From Streptomyces laurentii (GTDB taxonomy: Bacteria > Actinomycetota > Actinomycetes > Streptomycetales > Streptomycetaceae): a DNA stretch of 64,000 nucleotides. Positions 26,178 to 36,000 of this stretch are shown here, one piece after another. Each line of letters begins with the position of its first letter. The first letter of the stretch is position 1. The stretch lies in the NCBI GenBank assembly GCA_002355495.1, contig AP017424.1:5645501-5709500 (forward strand). Reading direction: 5' to 3'. Below the pieces are notes generated by a model. That model saw nothing but the letters and a program-made list of their open reading frames with translations, had not been told where the DNA came from and made no database searches. Both the position numbers and the translations under genes were made by a program.

Positions 26178-26759
26178 TTACCGCAGGCGGGCCATCAGCG
26201 CGTGCTCGACGAGGGTGATGAGGGCGCTCTTGGCGTCCGCGCGGTGGCGGGCGTCGGTGGTGATGATCGGGGTGTCGGGCCCGATCTGGAGCGCCTCGCG
26301 GACCTCTTCGGGGGCGTAGGGCTGGTGGCCGTCGAAGCCGTTGAGGGCGATGACGAACGGCAGGCCGGAGTTCTCGAAGTAGTCGACCGCGGGGAAGCAG
26401 TCGGCGAGCCGCCGGGTGTCGACCAGGACGACGGCGCCGATCGCGCCGCGCACCAGGTCGTCCCACATGAACCAGAAACGGTCCTGACCCGGCGTACCGA
26501 AGAGGTACAGGATCAGGTCCTGGTCCAGGGTGATGCGGCCGAAGTCCATGGCGACAGTCGTCGTCGTCTTGTCGCCCGTGTGCGTCAGGTCGTCGATGCC
26601 CGCCGAGGCGGACGTCATGACGGCCTCGGTCCGCAGCGGGTTGATCTCCGAGACGGCGCCCACGAACGTGGTCTTGCCCACGCCGAAGCCACCCGCCACC
26701 ACGATCTTCGCGCTGGTGGTTGAACGGGCCGCGCCGCCGCTAGAGCTTGCGAAGTCCAC
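26178..26759 (-). CDS. cvnD: Conservon GTPase CvnD (first cluster)
   Basis: A 193-aa small GTPase of the MglA/Ras-like group found in Streptomyces conservons. The P-loop is GGFGVGKTT (about residues 22-30), the switch II region reads YLFGTPGQDRFWFM in place of the usual D-x-x-G, and the base-recognition motif is ALNGFDG instead of N-K-x-D. The GTG start overlaps the end of the upstream DUF742 gene by 20 bp. It acts downstream of the sensor kinase. It is nearly identical to the second-cluster copy. Confidence 0.92.
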   Translation of the reverse strand: MDFASSSGGAARSTTSAKIVVAGGFGVGKTTFVGAVSEINPLRTEAVMTSASAGIDDLTHTGDKTTTTVAMDFGRITLDQDLILYLFGTPGQDRFWFMWDDLVRGAIGAVVLVDTRRLADCFPAVDYFENSGLPFVIALNGFDGHQPYAPEEVREALQIGPDTPIITTDARHRADAKSALITLVEHALMARLR

Positions 26760-27372
26760 TGAGCACCCTTTCGAGCAGTGTCACGTCTGGCTGTCCACCG
26801 GCGGCCTCGTCGCCGCCGGGCTGGTGGATGGCGACAAGTCCGGCCTCGGCCAGGTCGGCGACGAGAATCCGGGCAACGCCGAGGGGAATGGAGAGCAGTG
26901 CCGAGATTTCCGCCACGGACTTGATCTCGAAGCACAGCCGGCAGATCCGCTGGTGCTCGGGCAACTGCCCCTGCAGCCGGGACGGATCGGCCGTCGTGCT
27001 GACCAGCGCCTCGATGGCGAGCTGGTAACGCGGCCGGGTCCGGCCACCGGTCATCGCGTACGGACGGACCAGCGGGTTGTTCCCGCCCGTCGCGCTCGTG
27101 CCGCTCTGACCGCCGTAACCGCCCTGACCGCCGTAACCGCCCTGGCCACCGTAGCCGCTCTGACCGCCCCGAGCGCCCGGTCCGCCCTGGCCGGACGGAC
27201 CGGCCTGCGCGTAGGGGCCGTTCCGGGCCTGCGGCTGCCGGTAGGGCGGCGTGGGAGTGGCGCCTCTGTTCGGCGTGGAAGAAAAGCCGTACGGGTTCTG
27301 CGCGGCCTCGCCCAACGGGGCCTGGTGCGCGTCATATCCGTTGTAGGGGCTTGCGCCCGGGGGTGTGCCCAC
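26740..27372 (-). CDS. cvnC: Conservon DUF742 protein CvnC (first cluster)
   Basis: A 210-aa protein. The N-terminal ~100 residues are low complexity with repeated GGYGGQ units; the C-terminal DUF742 domain begins at LVRPYAMTGGRTRPRYQLAI and includes LPEHQRICRLC, LSIPLGVARILVADLAEAGL and ends LERVLSGLRKL. The winged-helix-like domain is thought to link sensor and GTPase. GTG 27372 is chosen for the GGAGGAGGAG run 2-5 nt upstream. The second-cluster copy lacks most of the repeat-rich N-terminus. Confidence 0.9.
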   Translation of the reverse strand: MGTPPGASPYNGYDAHQAPLGEAAQNPYGFSSTPNRGATPTPPYRQPQARNGPYAQAGPSGQGGPGARGGQSGYGGQGGYGGQGGYGGQSGTSATGGNNPLVRPYAMTGGRTRPRYQLAIEALVSTTADPSRLQGQLPEHQRICRLCFEIKSVAEISALLSIPLGVARILVADLAEAGLVAIHQPGGDEAAGGQPDVTLLERVLSGLRKL

Positions 27373-27465
27373 GTCTCCTCCTCCTCCTGCTTTGCGGTCC
27401 CATGTCCCGTGAGACCGCGCCACCGCACCCTACGGTGCGGTGGCCAGAAACGCACTGTTCGTCTG

Positions 27466-27888
27466 TCAGTTGAGCAGACTTCCCTGGAGTTCGGCCCGCA
27501 GGTCGGGGGTCAGCACGCCGCCCGCGCGGTCCACGAGCAGCGCCATCTCATAGCCCACGAGACCGATGTCGGACTCGGGGTGGGAGAGCACGGCCAGCGA
27601 GGAGCCGTCCGAGATGGACATGATGAAGAGGAAGCCGCGCTCCATCTCCACCACGGTCTGGTTGACCGCACCGCCCTCGAAGATCCGGGACGCGCCCGCG
27701 GTCAGCGAGGTCAGTCCGGAGGCGACGGCCGCAAGCTGGTCGGCGCGGTCCCGGGGGAACCCCTCGGACATCGCGAGCAGGAGTCCGTCGGCGGAGACCA
27801 CCACCGTGTGGGACACCCCAGGGGTGTTGTCCACGAAGTTGGTGATCAACCAGTTCAGATTCTGCGCCGCCTGGCTCATCGGGCTCAC
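27466..27888 (-). CDS. cvnB: Conservon roadblock/LC7 protein CvnB (first cluster)
   Basis: A 140-aa roadblock/LC7-domain protein (MSQAAQNLNWLITNFVDNTP, then VVVSADGLLLAMSEGFPRD and the SLAVLSHPESDIGLVGYEMA strand). Such proteins are GTPase partners. The GTG at 27888 is preferred: AGGAG lies 7 nt upstream, whereas the in-frame ATG at 27879 would be 16 nt away. It starts just after the sensor-kinase stop codon, so the two are translationally coupled. Highly similar to the second-cluster copy. Confidence 0.9.
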   Translation of the reverse strand: MSPMSQAAQNLNWLITNFVDNTPGVSHTVVVSADGLLLAMSEGFPRDRADQLAAVASGLTSLTAGASRIFEGGAVNQTVVEMERGFLFIMSISDGSSLAVLSHPESDIGLVGYEMALLVDRAGGVLTPDLRAELQGSLLN

Positions 27889-27889
27889 A

Positions 27890-30800
27890 CTAACGCTCCT
27901 GGTTGTAGGTACTACCCGGGCCGAGGCCCGATCCGTTCGTATCCGTCCCCGCGTTCCGTCCCTGCTGGACACCGCGGCGCAGGTTGCTCAACCTGCCCCG
28001 CACGTCCTCGGGTGCGCGGGAGACCTGGGGGCCGCCCTGCGGGGTGTGCTCCGCGGTGCCCTCGACCAGGTTGGCCTTGGGGACCCGTCGGGGAAGACCG
28101 GAGGAGGTGACTCCACCCGCCTTCGGGTCGCGGAGCTTCTCGGCCCGCTGCCAGCGCTCGTCGTTCGACGAGAGCCAGCCGTCGGAACCTTCGGCTTCGT
28201 TGTCGCCGCCGGCCTCACCGGCCGGACGCGCGGGCTGGGCCGCCTGCGGGGCCTGCGCCGCCTGGGGGGCGGCACTGCCGCGGCGCGGCAGACCGGCGTC
28301 GGTCAGTGCGTGGCCGGCGTCCGGGGCGGGACTCGAGGCGGGACTCGACGCGGGACCCGGACGGTCGAAGCCTACGCGCTCGGCGTCCTGTTCGGGGGCG
28401 AGACGGCCGGATTCCGATTCCGATCCGAACTCCTGTGCGTAACCCTCGTCATGACCCGGCTGCTGCTGCCACTCACCCTGGTAGGCCTGGGATTCGAAGG
28501 CGTTGTCGTATCCCGCATGACCGGCCGCGCCGATGTCGTATCCGGCTTCCGCATACGGCTGGTTCGGCTGGTTCTGGTAGGCGCCGGCAGGCTGCTCGTA
28601 CCCCTCGTAGCCCTCGTGGACCGGCTGCCCCGGGAGTCCCGGCTGCGCCGGCTGACCGGGCTGCGGGACCTCGTACGACTGTCCGCCGGGGTACTCCGGC
28701 TGCGCCTGCTGCGGGTAGGCGTAACCTTCCTGCGCCTGCGCGTAGCCGGCCGGGTAATCCGCGGCGTAGGCCTGCTCGTGCTCCTGCGGTACGTAGCCCT
28801 GCGGCGCGGCCGCGGGGTCGATCTCGTCGCGGAACAGCGGGCGGCCGTCGGCCTGGTGGAGCTGCGCCTCAAGGGCGGCCCGGCGCTCCTCGCGTATCAG
28901 CGAGCGGCCCACCGGGTCCATCCGCCGGCCGTCGCCCGGCTCCTCGTACTGCGAGTCGTCGAAGCCGAGTTCGGCCGCGGTGCGCATCGGCTGCGACTGC
29001 GGGTCGAAGGCCGGCAGCTCCTGCTGCGGGATCATCTGCGAGACGGTGAAGTCGTCGTGCAGCGGCTGGTGCTCGCCACCGCCACCGTGCGTGATCGCGT
29101 CCGGCAGCATGACCAGCGACGTGGTGCCGGCCTGCTCGCCCGAGGGGCGCAGCTGGACGCGGATGCCGTGCCGGTCGGCCAGCCGGCCGACCACGAACAG
29201 GCCCATGCGCTGCGAGACGGCGACGTCCACCGTCGGCGGGTTGGCCAGCCTGTGGTTGATGTCCGCGAAGTCCTCGGCGGTGAGGCCGATGCCCTTGTCG
29301 TGGATCTCGACCATCACGCGGCCGTCGGGCAGCCGGGTCGCGGTGACCCGGACCTTGGTCTGCGGGGAGGAGAACGTGGTGGCGTTCTCCAGCAGCTCGG
29401 CGAGCAGGTGGACGAGGTCGGTCACGGCCTGGCCGTGGATCTCGGCCTCCGGCACGCCCTCCAGGTCGACGCGCTCGTACTGCTCCACCTCGGAGGCGGC
29501 GGCGCGCATCACGTCGACCAGCGGGACCGGCTGGTCCCAGCGGCGGCCCGGCTCCTCGCCGGCGAGGACGAGGAGGTTCTCGCCGTTGCGGCGCATACGG
29601 GTGGCCAGGTGGTCCAGCTTGAAGAGGTTGTCCAGCTGGTCCGGGTCGGCCTCGTTGTTCTCCAGGTCGGTGATGAGGCTCAGCTGGCCCTCGATCAGCG
29701 ACTGGTTGCGGCGCGACAGGTTGGTGAAGATCGCGTTGACGTTGCCGCGGAGCATCGCCTGCTCGGCGGCGAGCCGGACGGCCTCGCGGTGCACCTGGTC
29801 GAAGGCGCGGGCGACTTCGCCGATCTCGTCGTGGGTGTCGATGGGGATGGGCTGGACACGGGTGTCGACCCGGCCCGGCTCGGTCCGCGACAGCTGGTCG
29901 ACCAGCATCGGCAGCCGCTGCTCGGCGATGCCGAAGGCGGCGGTGCGCAGCCGGCGCATCGAGCGGCTCATCTGGCGGGCCATGAGCCCGGCGATGACGA
30001 AGGCGGCGAGCAGCGAGACCAGCACGACGGCGCCGTTGACCCAGGCGTCCGTCCGCGCGCTGTCGGAGATGTCGGCGGCCTCGGTCACGGCCCGGTCGAC
30101 AAGCTCCTTCTCGACCTCGGTGTACCCGTCGAACTTGGCGGTGGCGACGGCCATCCAGGTGTCGGCGGTGATGCCGCGCGCCTTCAGGTCCTCGATGGCG
30201 GAGGCGTCCTTGGCCGAGCCGATGGCCTGCGCCATGCCGGCGAAGACCGAGGTGTCCTTGCCGGAACCCTTCGGCAGTTCGATGCCCTGGGCGGCCATCT
30301 TCTTGGTGCCCTCGGCCGACTTGCCGGCCATGACCTCCTGGAGCCGGTCCATGTCGGCCTGGGTGCCGCCGGAGGTGTACTCGCCGAGGGCGATCTGCTC
30401 CAGATAGTTGTACGAGTTGAAGGCAACCGACTGCTGCGCGAACACGTCCTCCTTCTTACTGGGACGGACGAGCAGCTGGGTGCCGATGGAGCGCTGGAGC
30501 GACTCGGCGCCCTTGGAGAGCTGGAGGGCGTAGACGGTACGGCCGTAGCTGGTGATGTTGCCGGTGCCCAGACCGAGTTCGTTGGAGAACTCCATCAGGT
30601 AGTGCTGGACCTCGGTGTAGCCGACCTGGGTGTCGACGGGGTCGAGCGCCCGGGTGTACGCGATCTTGCGCAGCTCCTGGAGCTTGGGCTCGGCCTGGCG
30701 GAACAGCCCGAGCCGGCGTCGCATGCCCTCGCCGCCCGGCATGTTCGCGACGGCCTGGTCGAACGTGGCCTTGGCGGAGTCGGTGGCGGCGTACGCCTTG

Positions 30801-31198
30801 GTGATCTCGGAGGCGGAACGGTCCTGCGGGCTCTTGGCCTTGAGGAGCGGTTCGGCGGTGAGGTCACGCTCGTTCAGCAGCGCCTGGCTGTACTCCGCGG
30901 CGGCGCCCACGATGAGCGCGGTCTTCTCGGCGTCCTGCGCTTCCTGCCAGGTGTCGATGGAGGACTTCACCTGGAAGCCGCCCATGACCAGTCCGACGAG
31001 CGCGGGGATGAGGAGGATGGCGTTCAGCCGGGTGGGCACGCGCCAGTTGCGCGGCGACAGCTTGCTGGTGCTGCCCGGGCGTCCCGGGTCGGGGGCCGGG
31101 GGTGCGGGCTCGTCCGGGGGCGGCACCGCCGCGCGGGACGGCGGCGTGAAGTTGCCCCGCGTCTGTTGCTCCGCGGAGCTTTCCTTGCTTCGCCTCAC
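27890..31198 (-). CDS. cvnA: Conservon sensor histidine kinase-like protein CvnA (first cluster)
   Basis: About 1102 aa. A short cytoplasmic N-terminus is followed by a first membrane helix (about 57-78, LNAILLIPALVGLVMGGF), a large extracellular nitrate/nitrite-sensing-type helical domain, a second helix (about 380-402, AVVLVSLLAAFVIAGLMA) and a HAMP region. The DHp-like segment is FKLDHLATRMRRNGENLLVL; the HATPase domain has an N box ELLENATTFSSP (about 598), EIHDKGIGLT and GLFVVGRLADRHG. A ~350-residue Gln/Tyr/Pro-rich tail follows. GTG 31198 has GAGAGG upstream. Confidence 0.92.
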   Translation of the reverse strand: MRRSKESSAEQQTRGNFTPPSRAAVPPPDEPAPPAPDPGRPGSTSKLSPRNWRVPTRLNAILLIPALVGLVMGGFQVKSSIDTWQEAQDAEKTALIVGAAAEYSQALLNERDLTAEPLLKAKSPQDRSASEITKAYAATDSAKATFDQAVANMPGGEGMRRRLGLFRQAEPKLQELRKIAYTRALDPVDTQVGYTEVQHYLMEFSNELGLGTGNITSYGRTVYALQLSKGAESLQRSIGTQLLVRPSKKEDVFAQQSVAFNSYNYLEQIALGEYTSGGTQADMDRLQEVMAGKSAEGTKKMAAQGIELPKGSGKDTSVFAGMAQAIGSAKDASAIEDLKARGITADTWMAVATAKFDGYTEVEKELVDRAVTEAADISDSARTDAWVNGAVVLVSLLAAFVIAGLMARQMSRSMRRLRTAAFGIAEQRLPMLVDQLSRTEPGRVDTRVQPIPIDTHDEIGEVARAFDQVHREAVRLAAEQAMLRGNVNAIFTNLSRRNQSLIEGQLSLITDLENNEADPDQLDNLFKLDHLATRMRRNGENLLVLAGEEPGRRWDQPVPLVDVMRAAASEVEQYERVDLEGVPEAEIHGQAVTDLVHLLAELLENATTFSSPQTKVRVTATRLPDGRVMVEIHDKGIGLTAEDFADINHRLANPPTVDVAVSQRMGLFVVGRLADRHGIRVQLRPSGEQAGTTSLVMLPDAITHGGGGEHQPLHDDFTVSQMIPQQELPAFDPQSQPMRTAAELGFDDSQYEEPGDGRRMDPVGRSLIREERRAALEAQLHQADGRPLFRDEIDPAAAPQGYVPQEHEQAYAADYPAGYAQAQEGYAYPQQAQPEYPGGQSYEVPQPGQPAQPGLPGQPVHEGYEGYEQPAGAYQNQPNQPYAEAGYDIGAAGHAGYDNAFESQAYQGEWQQQPGHDEGYAQEFGSESESGRLAPEQDAERVGFDRPGPASSPASSPAPDAGHALTDAGLPRRGSAAPQAAQAPQAAQPARPAGEAGGDNEAEGSDGWLSSNDERWQRAEKLRDPKAGGVTSSGLPRRVPKANLVEGTAEHTPQGGPQVSRAPEDVRGRLSNLRRGVQQGRNAGTDTNGSGLGPGSTYNQER

Positions 31199-31272
31199 TC
31201 GACAACCTCTCGGCGCCGGCACCTACGTCGTGCCGGGTCTTTCGTTCAGGGCCGTACTACTCGGGAGTTCAT

Positions 31273-31284
31273 GAATTCCAGCAC
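31273..31284 (-). promoter_or_regulatory. 12-bp element shared by both conservon promoters (copy 1)
   Basis: GTGCTGGAATTC on the minus strand, 75 bp upstream of cvnA. The identical 12-mer occurs upstream of the second cvnA at 37371-37382, and TTGGAG lies upstream of both at different spacing. TGCTGGAAT could be an extended -10. The rest of the 31199-31546 gap holds a terminator and no convincing gene. Confidence 0.45.
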
Positions 31285-31363
31285 GTGAAGGGGGTCGCCT
31301 CCAAACAGTGCGGAGCAACCGGTTTTCGTGTGTCCCACCAGAGATAAAACGGGCATAAAGAAC

Positions 31364-31387
31364 GAGCCCCGCCAAAAGGCGGGGCTC
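31364..31387 (-). terminator. Terminator of the second conservon operon
   Basis: GAGCCCCGCC (31364-31373) pairs with GGCGGGGCTC (31378-31387) around a 4-nt loop. On the minus strand GTTCTTT follows. It separates the two conservons. Confidence 0.8.
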
Positions 31388-31546
31388 ATGTGAGCGCAGC
31401 GGTACCGTTCGGATGCGTCGGGTGTCCGCAGCGCCCCAATTCTCTGTCGAAACGTTATGAACGAGAGGGCGGCCGTGTCGAAGGACACAGCCCCTCCCCA
31501 CCGCCCCTACGACAACTTCCGTATGGCGGCTTCCACTTGGAATGTA

Positions 31547-32137
31547 CTACTTCAGGCGCGCCATCAGGGCGTGTTCCACCAGGGTGATGAGGGCGCTCTT
31601 GGCGTCCGCGCGGTGGCGGGCGTCGGTCGTGATGATCGGCGCGTCGGGCCCGATCTGGAGCGCCTCGCGGACCTCTTCGGGGGCGTACGGCTGCTGCCCG
31701 TCGAAGCCGTTGAGGGCGATGACGAACGGCAGACCGGAGTTCTCGAAGTAGTCCACGGCCGGGAAGCAGTCCGCCAGCCGGCGGGTGTCCACGAGCACCA
31801 CGGCACCGATCGCGCCGCGCACCAGGTCGTCCCACATGAACCAGAAACGGTCCTGACCCGGCGTACCGAACAGATACAGGATCAGGTCCTGGTCCAGCGT
31901 GATGCGGCCGAAGTCCATCGCCACCGTGGTCGTGGACTTCGACCCGGTGTGCGTCAGGTCGTCGATGCCCGCCGAGGCGGACGTCATGACGGCCTCGGTC
32001 CGCAGCGGGTTGATCTCGGAGACGGCGCCGACGAACGTGGTCTTGCCCACGCCGAAGCCACCCGCCACCACGATCTTCGCGCTGGTGGTCGAACGGCCCG
32101 CCGAGGCGGTACCGCCACTAGAGCTTGCGAAGTCCAC
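31547..32137 (-). CDS. cvnD: Conservon GTPase CvnD (second cluster)
   Basis: A 196-aa MglA/Ras-like GTPase, almost identical to the first-cluster copy: the visible differences are an Ala/Gly-rich insertion near residue 10 and a handful of substitutions (for example GSKST for GDKTT, and DGQQ for DGHQ). Same motifs: GGFGVGKTT, YLFGTPGQDRF, ALNGFDG. The GTG start overlaps the upstream DUF742 gene by 20 bp. Such closeness suggests recent duplication or gene conversion. Confidence 0.92.
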   Translation of the reverse strand: MDFASSSGGTASAGRSTTSAKIVVAGGFGVGKTTFVGAVSEINPLRTEAVMTSASAGIDDLTHTGSKSTTTVAMDFGRITLDQDLILYLFGTPGQDRFWFMWDDLVRGAIGAVVLVDTRRLADCFPAVDYFENSGLPFVIALNGFDGQQPYAPEEVREALQIGPDAPIITTDARHRADAKSALITLVEHALMARLK

Positions 32138-32525
32138 TGAGCACCCTTTCGAGCAGTGTCACGTCCGGCGTGCCGCCGGCCTCTCCGTTGCCCGGCTGGT
32201 GGATGGCCACCAGACCCGCCTCGGCCAGGTCGGCGACGAGGATGCGGGCCACACCGAGCGGCATCGACAGCAGGGCCGAGACCTCGGCCACCGACTTCAC
32301 CTCACGGCACAGGTGGCAGATCCGCTGGTGCTCCGGGAGCAGGGTGGCCATGTGTGCCGGGTCGGCCGTGGTGCTGACCAGCGCCTCGATGGCGAGCTGG
32401 TAGCGCGGCCGGGTCCGGCCGCCGGTCATCGCGTACGGACGGACCAGCGGCTGGTCGCCTCCATCGCCGTAGCCATCGTCATGTGACGAGCCGTACGGAT
32501 CGTGAGAGGCGGGGGGCGGGGTCAT
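32118..32525 (-). CDS. cvnC: Conservon DUF742 protein CvnC (second cluster)
   Basis: A 135-aa protein: a short N-terminus (MTPPPASHDPYGSSHDDG) and then the DUF742 domain (LVRPYAMTGGRTRPRYQLAI, LPEHQRICHLC, ERVLSGLRKL). The ATG at 32525 has GGAGG 4 nt upstream; the frame continues open far upstream over the roadblock gene, but without coding sense. It lacks the GGYGGQ repeats of the first-cluster protein. Confidence 0.9.
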   Translation of the reverse strand: MTPPPASHDPYGSSHDDGYGDGGDQPLVRPYAMTGGRTRPRYQLAIEALVSTTADPAHMATLLPEHQRICHLCREVKSVAEVSALLSMPLGVARILVADLAEAGLVAIHQPGNGEAGGTPDVTLLERVLSGLRKL

Positions 32526-32671
32526 GAATCCTCCGGGCTTGACGGCAGGGGTCCTGCCGTCTGATGGGGCCGGTGGGGGCCGGGTGGGGGCGGCCGGACG
32601 GTGAACGGTCCGGTGCGGTGCGGAGGGGCGCACCGCCGCGGGCGTATCGGGTACGGATGACGGGGCCGTGG

Positions 32672-33094
32672 CTAGTGGAGCAGGCTGCCCTGCAACTCCG
32701 CCCGCAGATCCGGGGTGAGCACCGTGCCCGCCCGGTCCACGAGAAGCGCCATCTCGTAGCCCACCAGGCCGATGTCGCACTCGGGGTGCGCCAGAACGGC
32801 CAGCGAGGAACCGTCCGAGACCGACATCAGGAAGAGGAAGCCGCGCTCCATCTCCACCACGGTCTGGGCGACCGGTCCGCCCTCGAAGATCCGGGACGCC
32901 CCCGCGGTCAGCGAGGTCAGTCCGGAGGCGACCGCCGCGAGCTGGTCGGCGCGGTCGCGGGGGAACCCTTCGGACATGGCAAGGAGCAGACCGTCGGCGG
33001 AGACCACCACCGTGTGGGACACCCCGGGGGTGTTGTCCACGAAGTTGGTGATCAACCAGTTCAGATTCTGCGCCGCCTGGCTCATCGCGCTCAA
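32672..33094 (-). CDS. cvnB: Conservon roadblock/LC7 protein CvnB (second cluster)
   Basis: A 140-aa roadblock protein nearly identical to the first-cluster copy. The TTG start at 33094 follows the sensor stop TAG directly and has AGGAG 6 nt upstream; the ATG three codons later (33085) is the alternative. The same arrangement in both clusters supports the upstream start and coupling to the sensor gene. Confidence 0.9.
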   Translation of the reverse strand: MSAMSQAAQNLNWLITNFVDNTPGVSHTVVVSADGLLLAMSEGFPRDRADQLAAVASGLTSLTAGASRIFEGGPVAQTVVEMERGFLFLMSVSDGSSLAVLAHPECDIGLVGYEMALLVDRAGTVLTPDLRAELQGSLLH

Positions 33095-36000
33095 CTAACG
33101 CTCCTGCTGCTGGTTCGGACCGAGAGGGAAGGAACCCGTGGTCGAGTTGCCCGCCTGACGGCCCTGCTGGATACCGCGGCGCAGATTGGTGAGCCGGCCG
33201 CGGACGTCGTCGGGTGCGCGGGACACCTGGGGGCCGGCCGCGGGGGCCTGCTCCTGGGCGGTCCCGGGCACGAGGTTGGCCCGCGGCACACGCCGCGGGA
33301 GCCCGGACGTGGTGACCCCGCCGGCGGCGGGCTTGCGCACCCGCTCGGCCTGGCGCACCAGTTCGTCGTTGGGCGAGGTCCGCCACGCGGCCGAGCCGTT
33401 CGGGTCGCCGGGACCCATCGGCTGCGGCGCCTCCGGCTGCTGCGGGGCCGCCGGGGCGGGCCGCTGCGGCGGCGGGGGGACGACCGGGCTCTGCATGGTC
33501 CGCTCGACGTCCGGCTGGGACGGCGGGACCGGGGCGGCCGGAGCGGGCGCCGGGGCGGCGGCCTGCGGGGCCTGGTAGCCCTGGTACGGGGCGGGCTGCG
33601 GCCGGTCCTGCGGAGGCTGCGCGGCCTGCGGCATCTGCGGAGCCTGGGCCTGGGCCTGAGGCATCTGCGGAGCCTGGCCCTGGGCCTGCGCCTGGGCCTG
33701 CTCCTGGCGGAACCAGTCGGTCTCCAGCGTGTCGAACAGCGGCGTGCGCGCCTCGCCGCCGCCCGGCGCGGGCGCCGGCGGCAGGGCCTCGGGCCGGCGC
33801 GGCTGCTGGAGCTGCGGCTGCGCGGGCTCGTTCGCGGTCCGCTGCTGCGGCGCGGGGGCCTGCGGGGCCTGCCCGTACGGGGACGGGGCCTGCTGCGGCA
33901 TGGGCTGCTGCGGGGCCTGGGCCTGCGGGACGAACGGCTGGTGACCGTACGCCTGCTGCTGCGGAGCCTGCTGCGGAGCGCCGAAGTCCTGCTGCGGAGC
34001 ACCGAAGTCCGGGCGCGGGAACGCCTCGGTGGACGTCGGGTCCTGGCCGTAGCCCGGGTAGCCCTGCGGGGCCTGGGGCTGCGGGGCCTGCTGCTGCGCG
34101 CCGAAGTCGGGGCGGGCGAACTGGCCGGTGGAACCCGGGCCGTCGGGGACACCGGGCAGCGCGTAGCCACCCGTGGTCTCCATGTCGTCGTGGCCGCGCG
34201 GCGCGTCCAGCGGGGTCATGTCCTGCTGCGGCCGGCGGACCGGCTGCATCTGGTCGTTGCCCCAGCTGGTGGCCTGCGGACGCGGCGCCTGCGGCTGCTG
34301 CTGCGGGGCGCCGCCGGGAAGTTCGGCGCGCGGGAAGCCGTTCCCCACCGCCGGACGCTGCTCCAGCGGAGCCTGAGGGGCCTGCTGCATCTGCGGAGCC
34401 TGGGGCATCTGCGGAGCCTGAGGCGCCTGCGGAGCCTGGGGAGCCTGCGGGACCGGAGCCTGGTGGCCCCAGATGTCCGTACGGGACGGGATCGCGCTCT
34501 GCGCGCCGCCGACGAAACCGCCGGGCGCGCCGGCACCGAGGCCCGGGCCCTGCGGGTCGACCGGAACCGGCGGCATCTGCGCGGTCTCCGGGCCCGAGGA
34601 GTTCGGGTCCTGGTAGCGGTCGCGGTCCTGGGACGGGCCGCCCTGGGGCCGGCCCGGAGCCTGGTGCTGCGCCTGGGCGGGCGCGGGCGCCGGCGCCTGC
34701 GGACGCTCCTCGAAGAGGTTCGGGCCCTGCGGCTGCGGGGAGTTCGGGCGCTGCGCGTCCCGGCCGGGCAGCGCGCCACGCGTCGGACCGGCGCCGAGCC
34801 GGCCACCGGGCGCGCCGCCCTGGCCGCCCGCGCGTCCGCCGCCGAGTGCCGCGCCCGCGCCGGGACCGCCGGCGAGCCGGCCGCCCGCGCCGCCCTGGCC
34901 CTGCGGAACACCGTTCTGGCCGCCGTTCTGACCGGCCTTGGGAGCGGGCTTCTTGCCGCCGTGGGCGACATCGACCGGGAGCATGACGAGCGCGGTGGTG
35001 CCGCCCGAGTCGGACGGGCGCAGCTGGATGCGGATGCCGTGTCGCAGGGACAGCCGGCCGACCACGAACAGACCCATGCGGCGCGAGACCGAGACGTCCA
35101 CGGTGGGCGGCGAGGCGAGCCGCTCGTTGATCGCGGCCAGGTCCTCGGGGGACAGGCCGATACCGGTGTCGTGGATCTCGACGAGCACGCGGCCGTCGGG
35201 CAGCGCGTGACCGGTGACCCGGACCTTCGTCTGCGGCGAGGAGAACGACGTGGCGTTCTCGAGCAGCTCGGCGAGCAGGTGGACGAGGTCGTTGACGACG
35301 CGGCCGGCGACGTCGGTCGCGGGGACCGAGGCCAGCTCGATGCGCTCGTACTGCTCCACCTCGGAGGCGGCGGCACGCAGCACGTCGACCAGCGGGACGG
35401 GGCGGGTCCAGCGACGGCCCGGCTCCTCGCCGGCGAGGACGAGGAGGTTCTCGCCGTTCCGGCGCATACGGGTCGCGAGGTGGTCGAGCTTGAACAGCGA
35501 CGACAGCTGGTCCGGGTCGGCCTCGCGGGACTCCAGTTCGGAGATGAGCGAGAGCTGACGCTGGATGAGGCCCTGGGAACGGCGCGAGAGGTTGGTGAAC
35601 ATCGCGTTGACGTTGCCCCGGAGGAGGGCCTGCTCGGCGGCCAGTCGGACCGCCTCGCGGTGCACCTCGTCGAAGGCCGCGGCCACCTGGCCGATCTCGT
35701 CGCGGGAGTGCACACCGACGGACTCGACGGAGGTGTCGACGTCCTGCGGGTCGGACTCGGAGAGCTGCTTGACCAGCTCGGGCAGGCGGTCCTGGGCGAC
35801 CTTGGTCGCGGTGTCCTGGAGCCGGCGCAGCGACCGGATCATGGACCGGGCCACGACGAAGGCACCGACGAGGGAGACGCCGAGGACGAGGAGGATCAGC
35901 GCACCGTTGATGATGGCGTCGCGCTGCGACACCTGCTTCAGGTCGCGCGCCTCGGTCTCCATCTTGCCGAGGAGGTCGGCCTCGATGCGCTTCATCGCGG

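Noticed and set aside
27566..31288. Plus-strand open frame of about 1240 codons over the first conservon
   Set aside because: It is antisense to cvnA and cvnB, whose domains are clear; no ribosome site or recognisable domain.
31223..31501. Short minus-strand frames before the first cvnA
   Set aside because: They overlap the terminator and promoter element and read as non-protein-like sequence.
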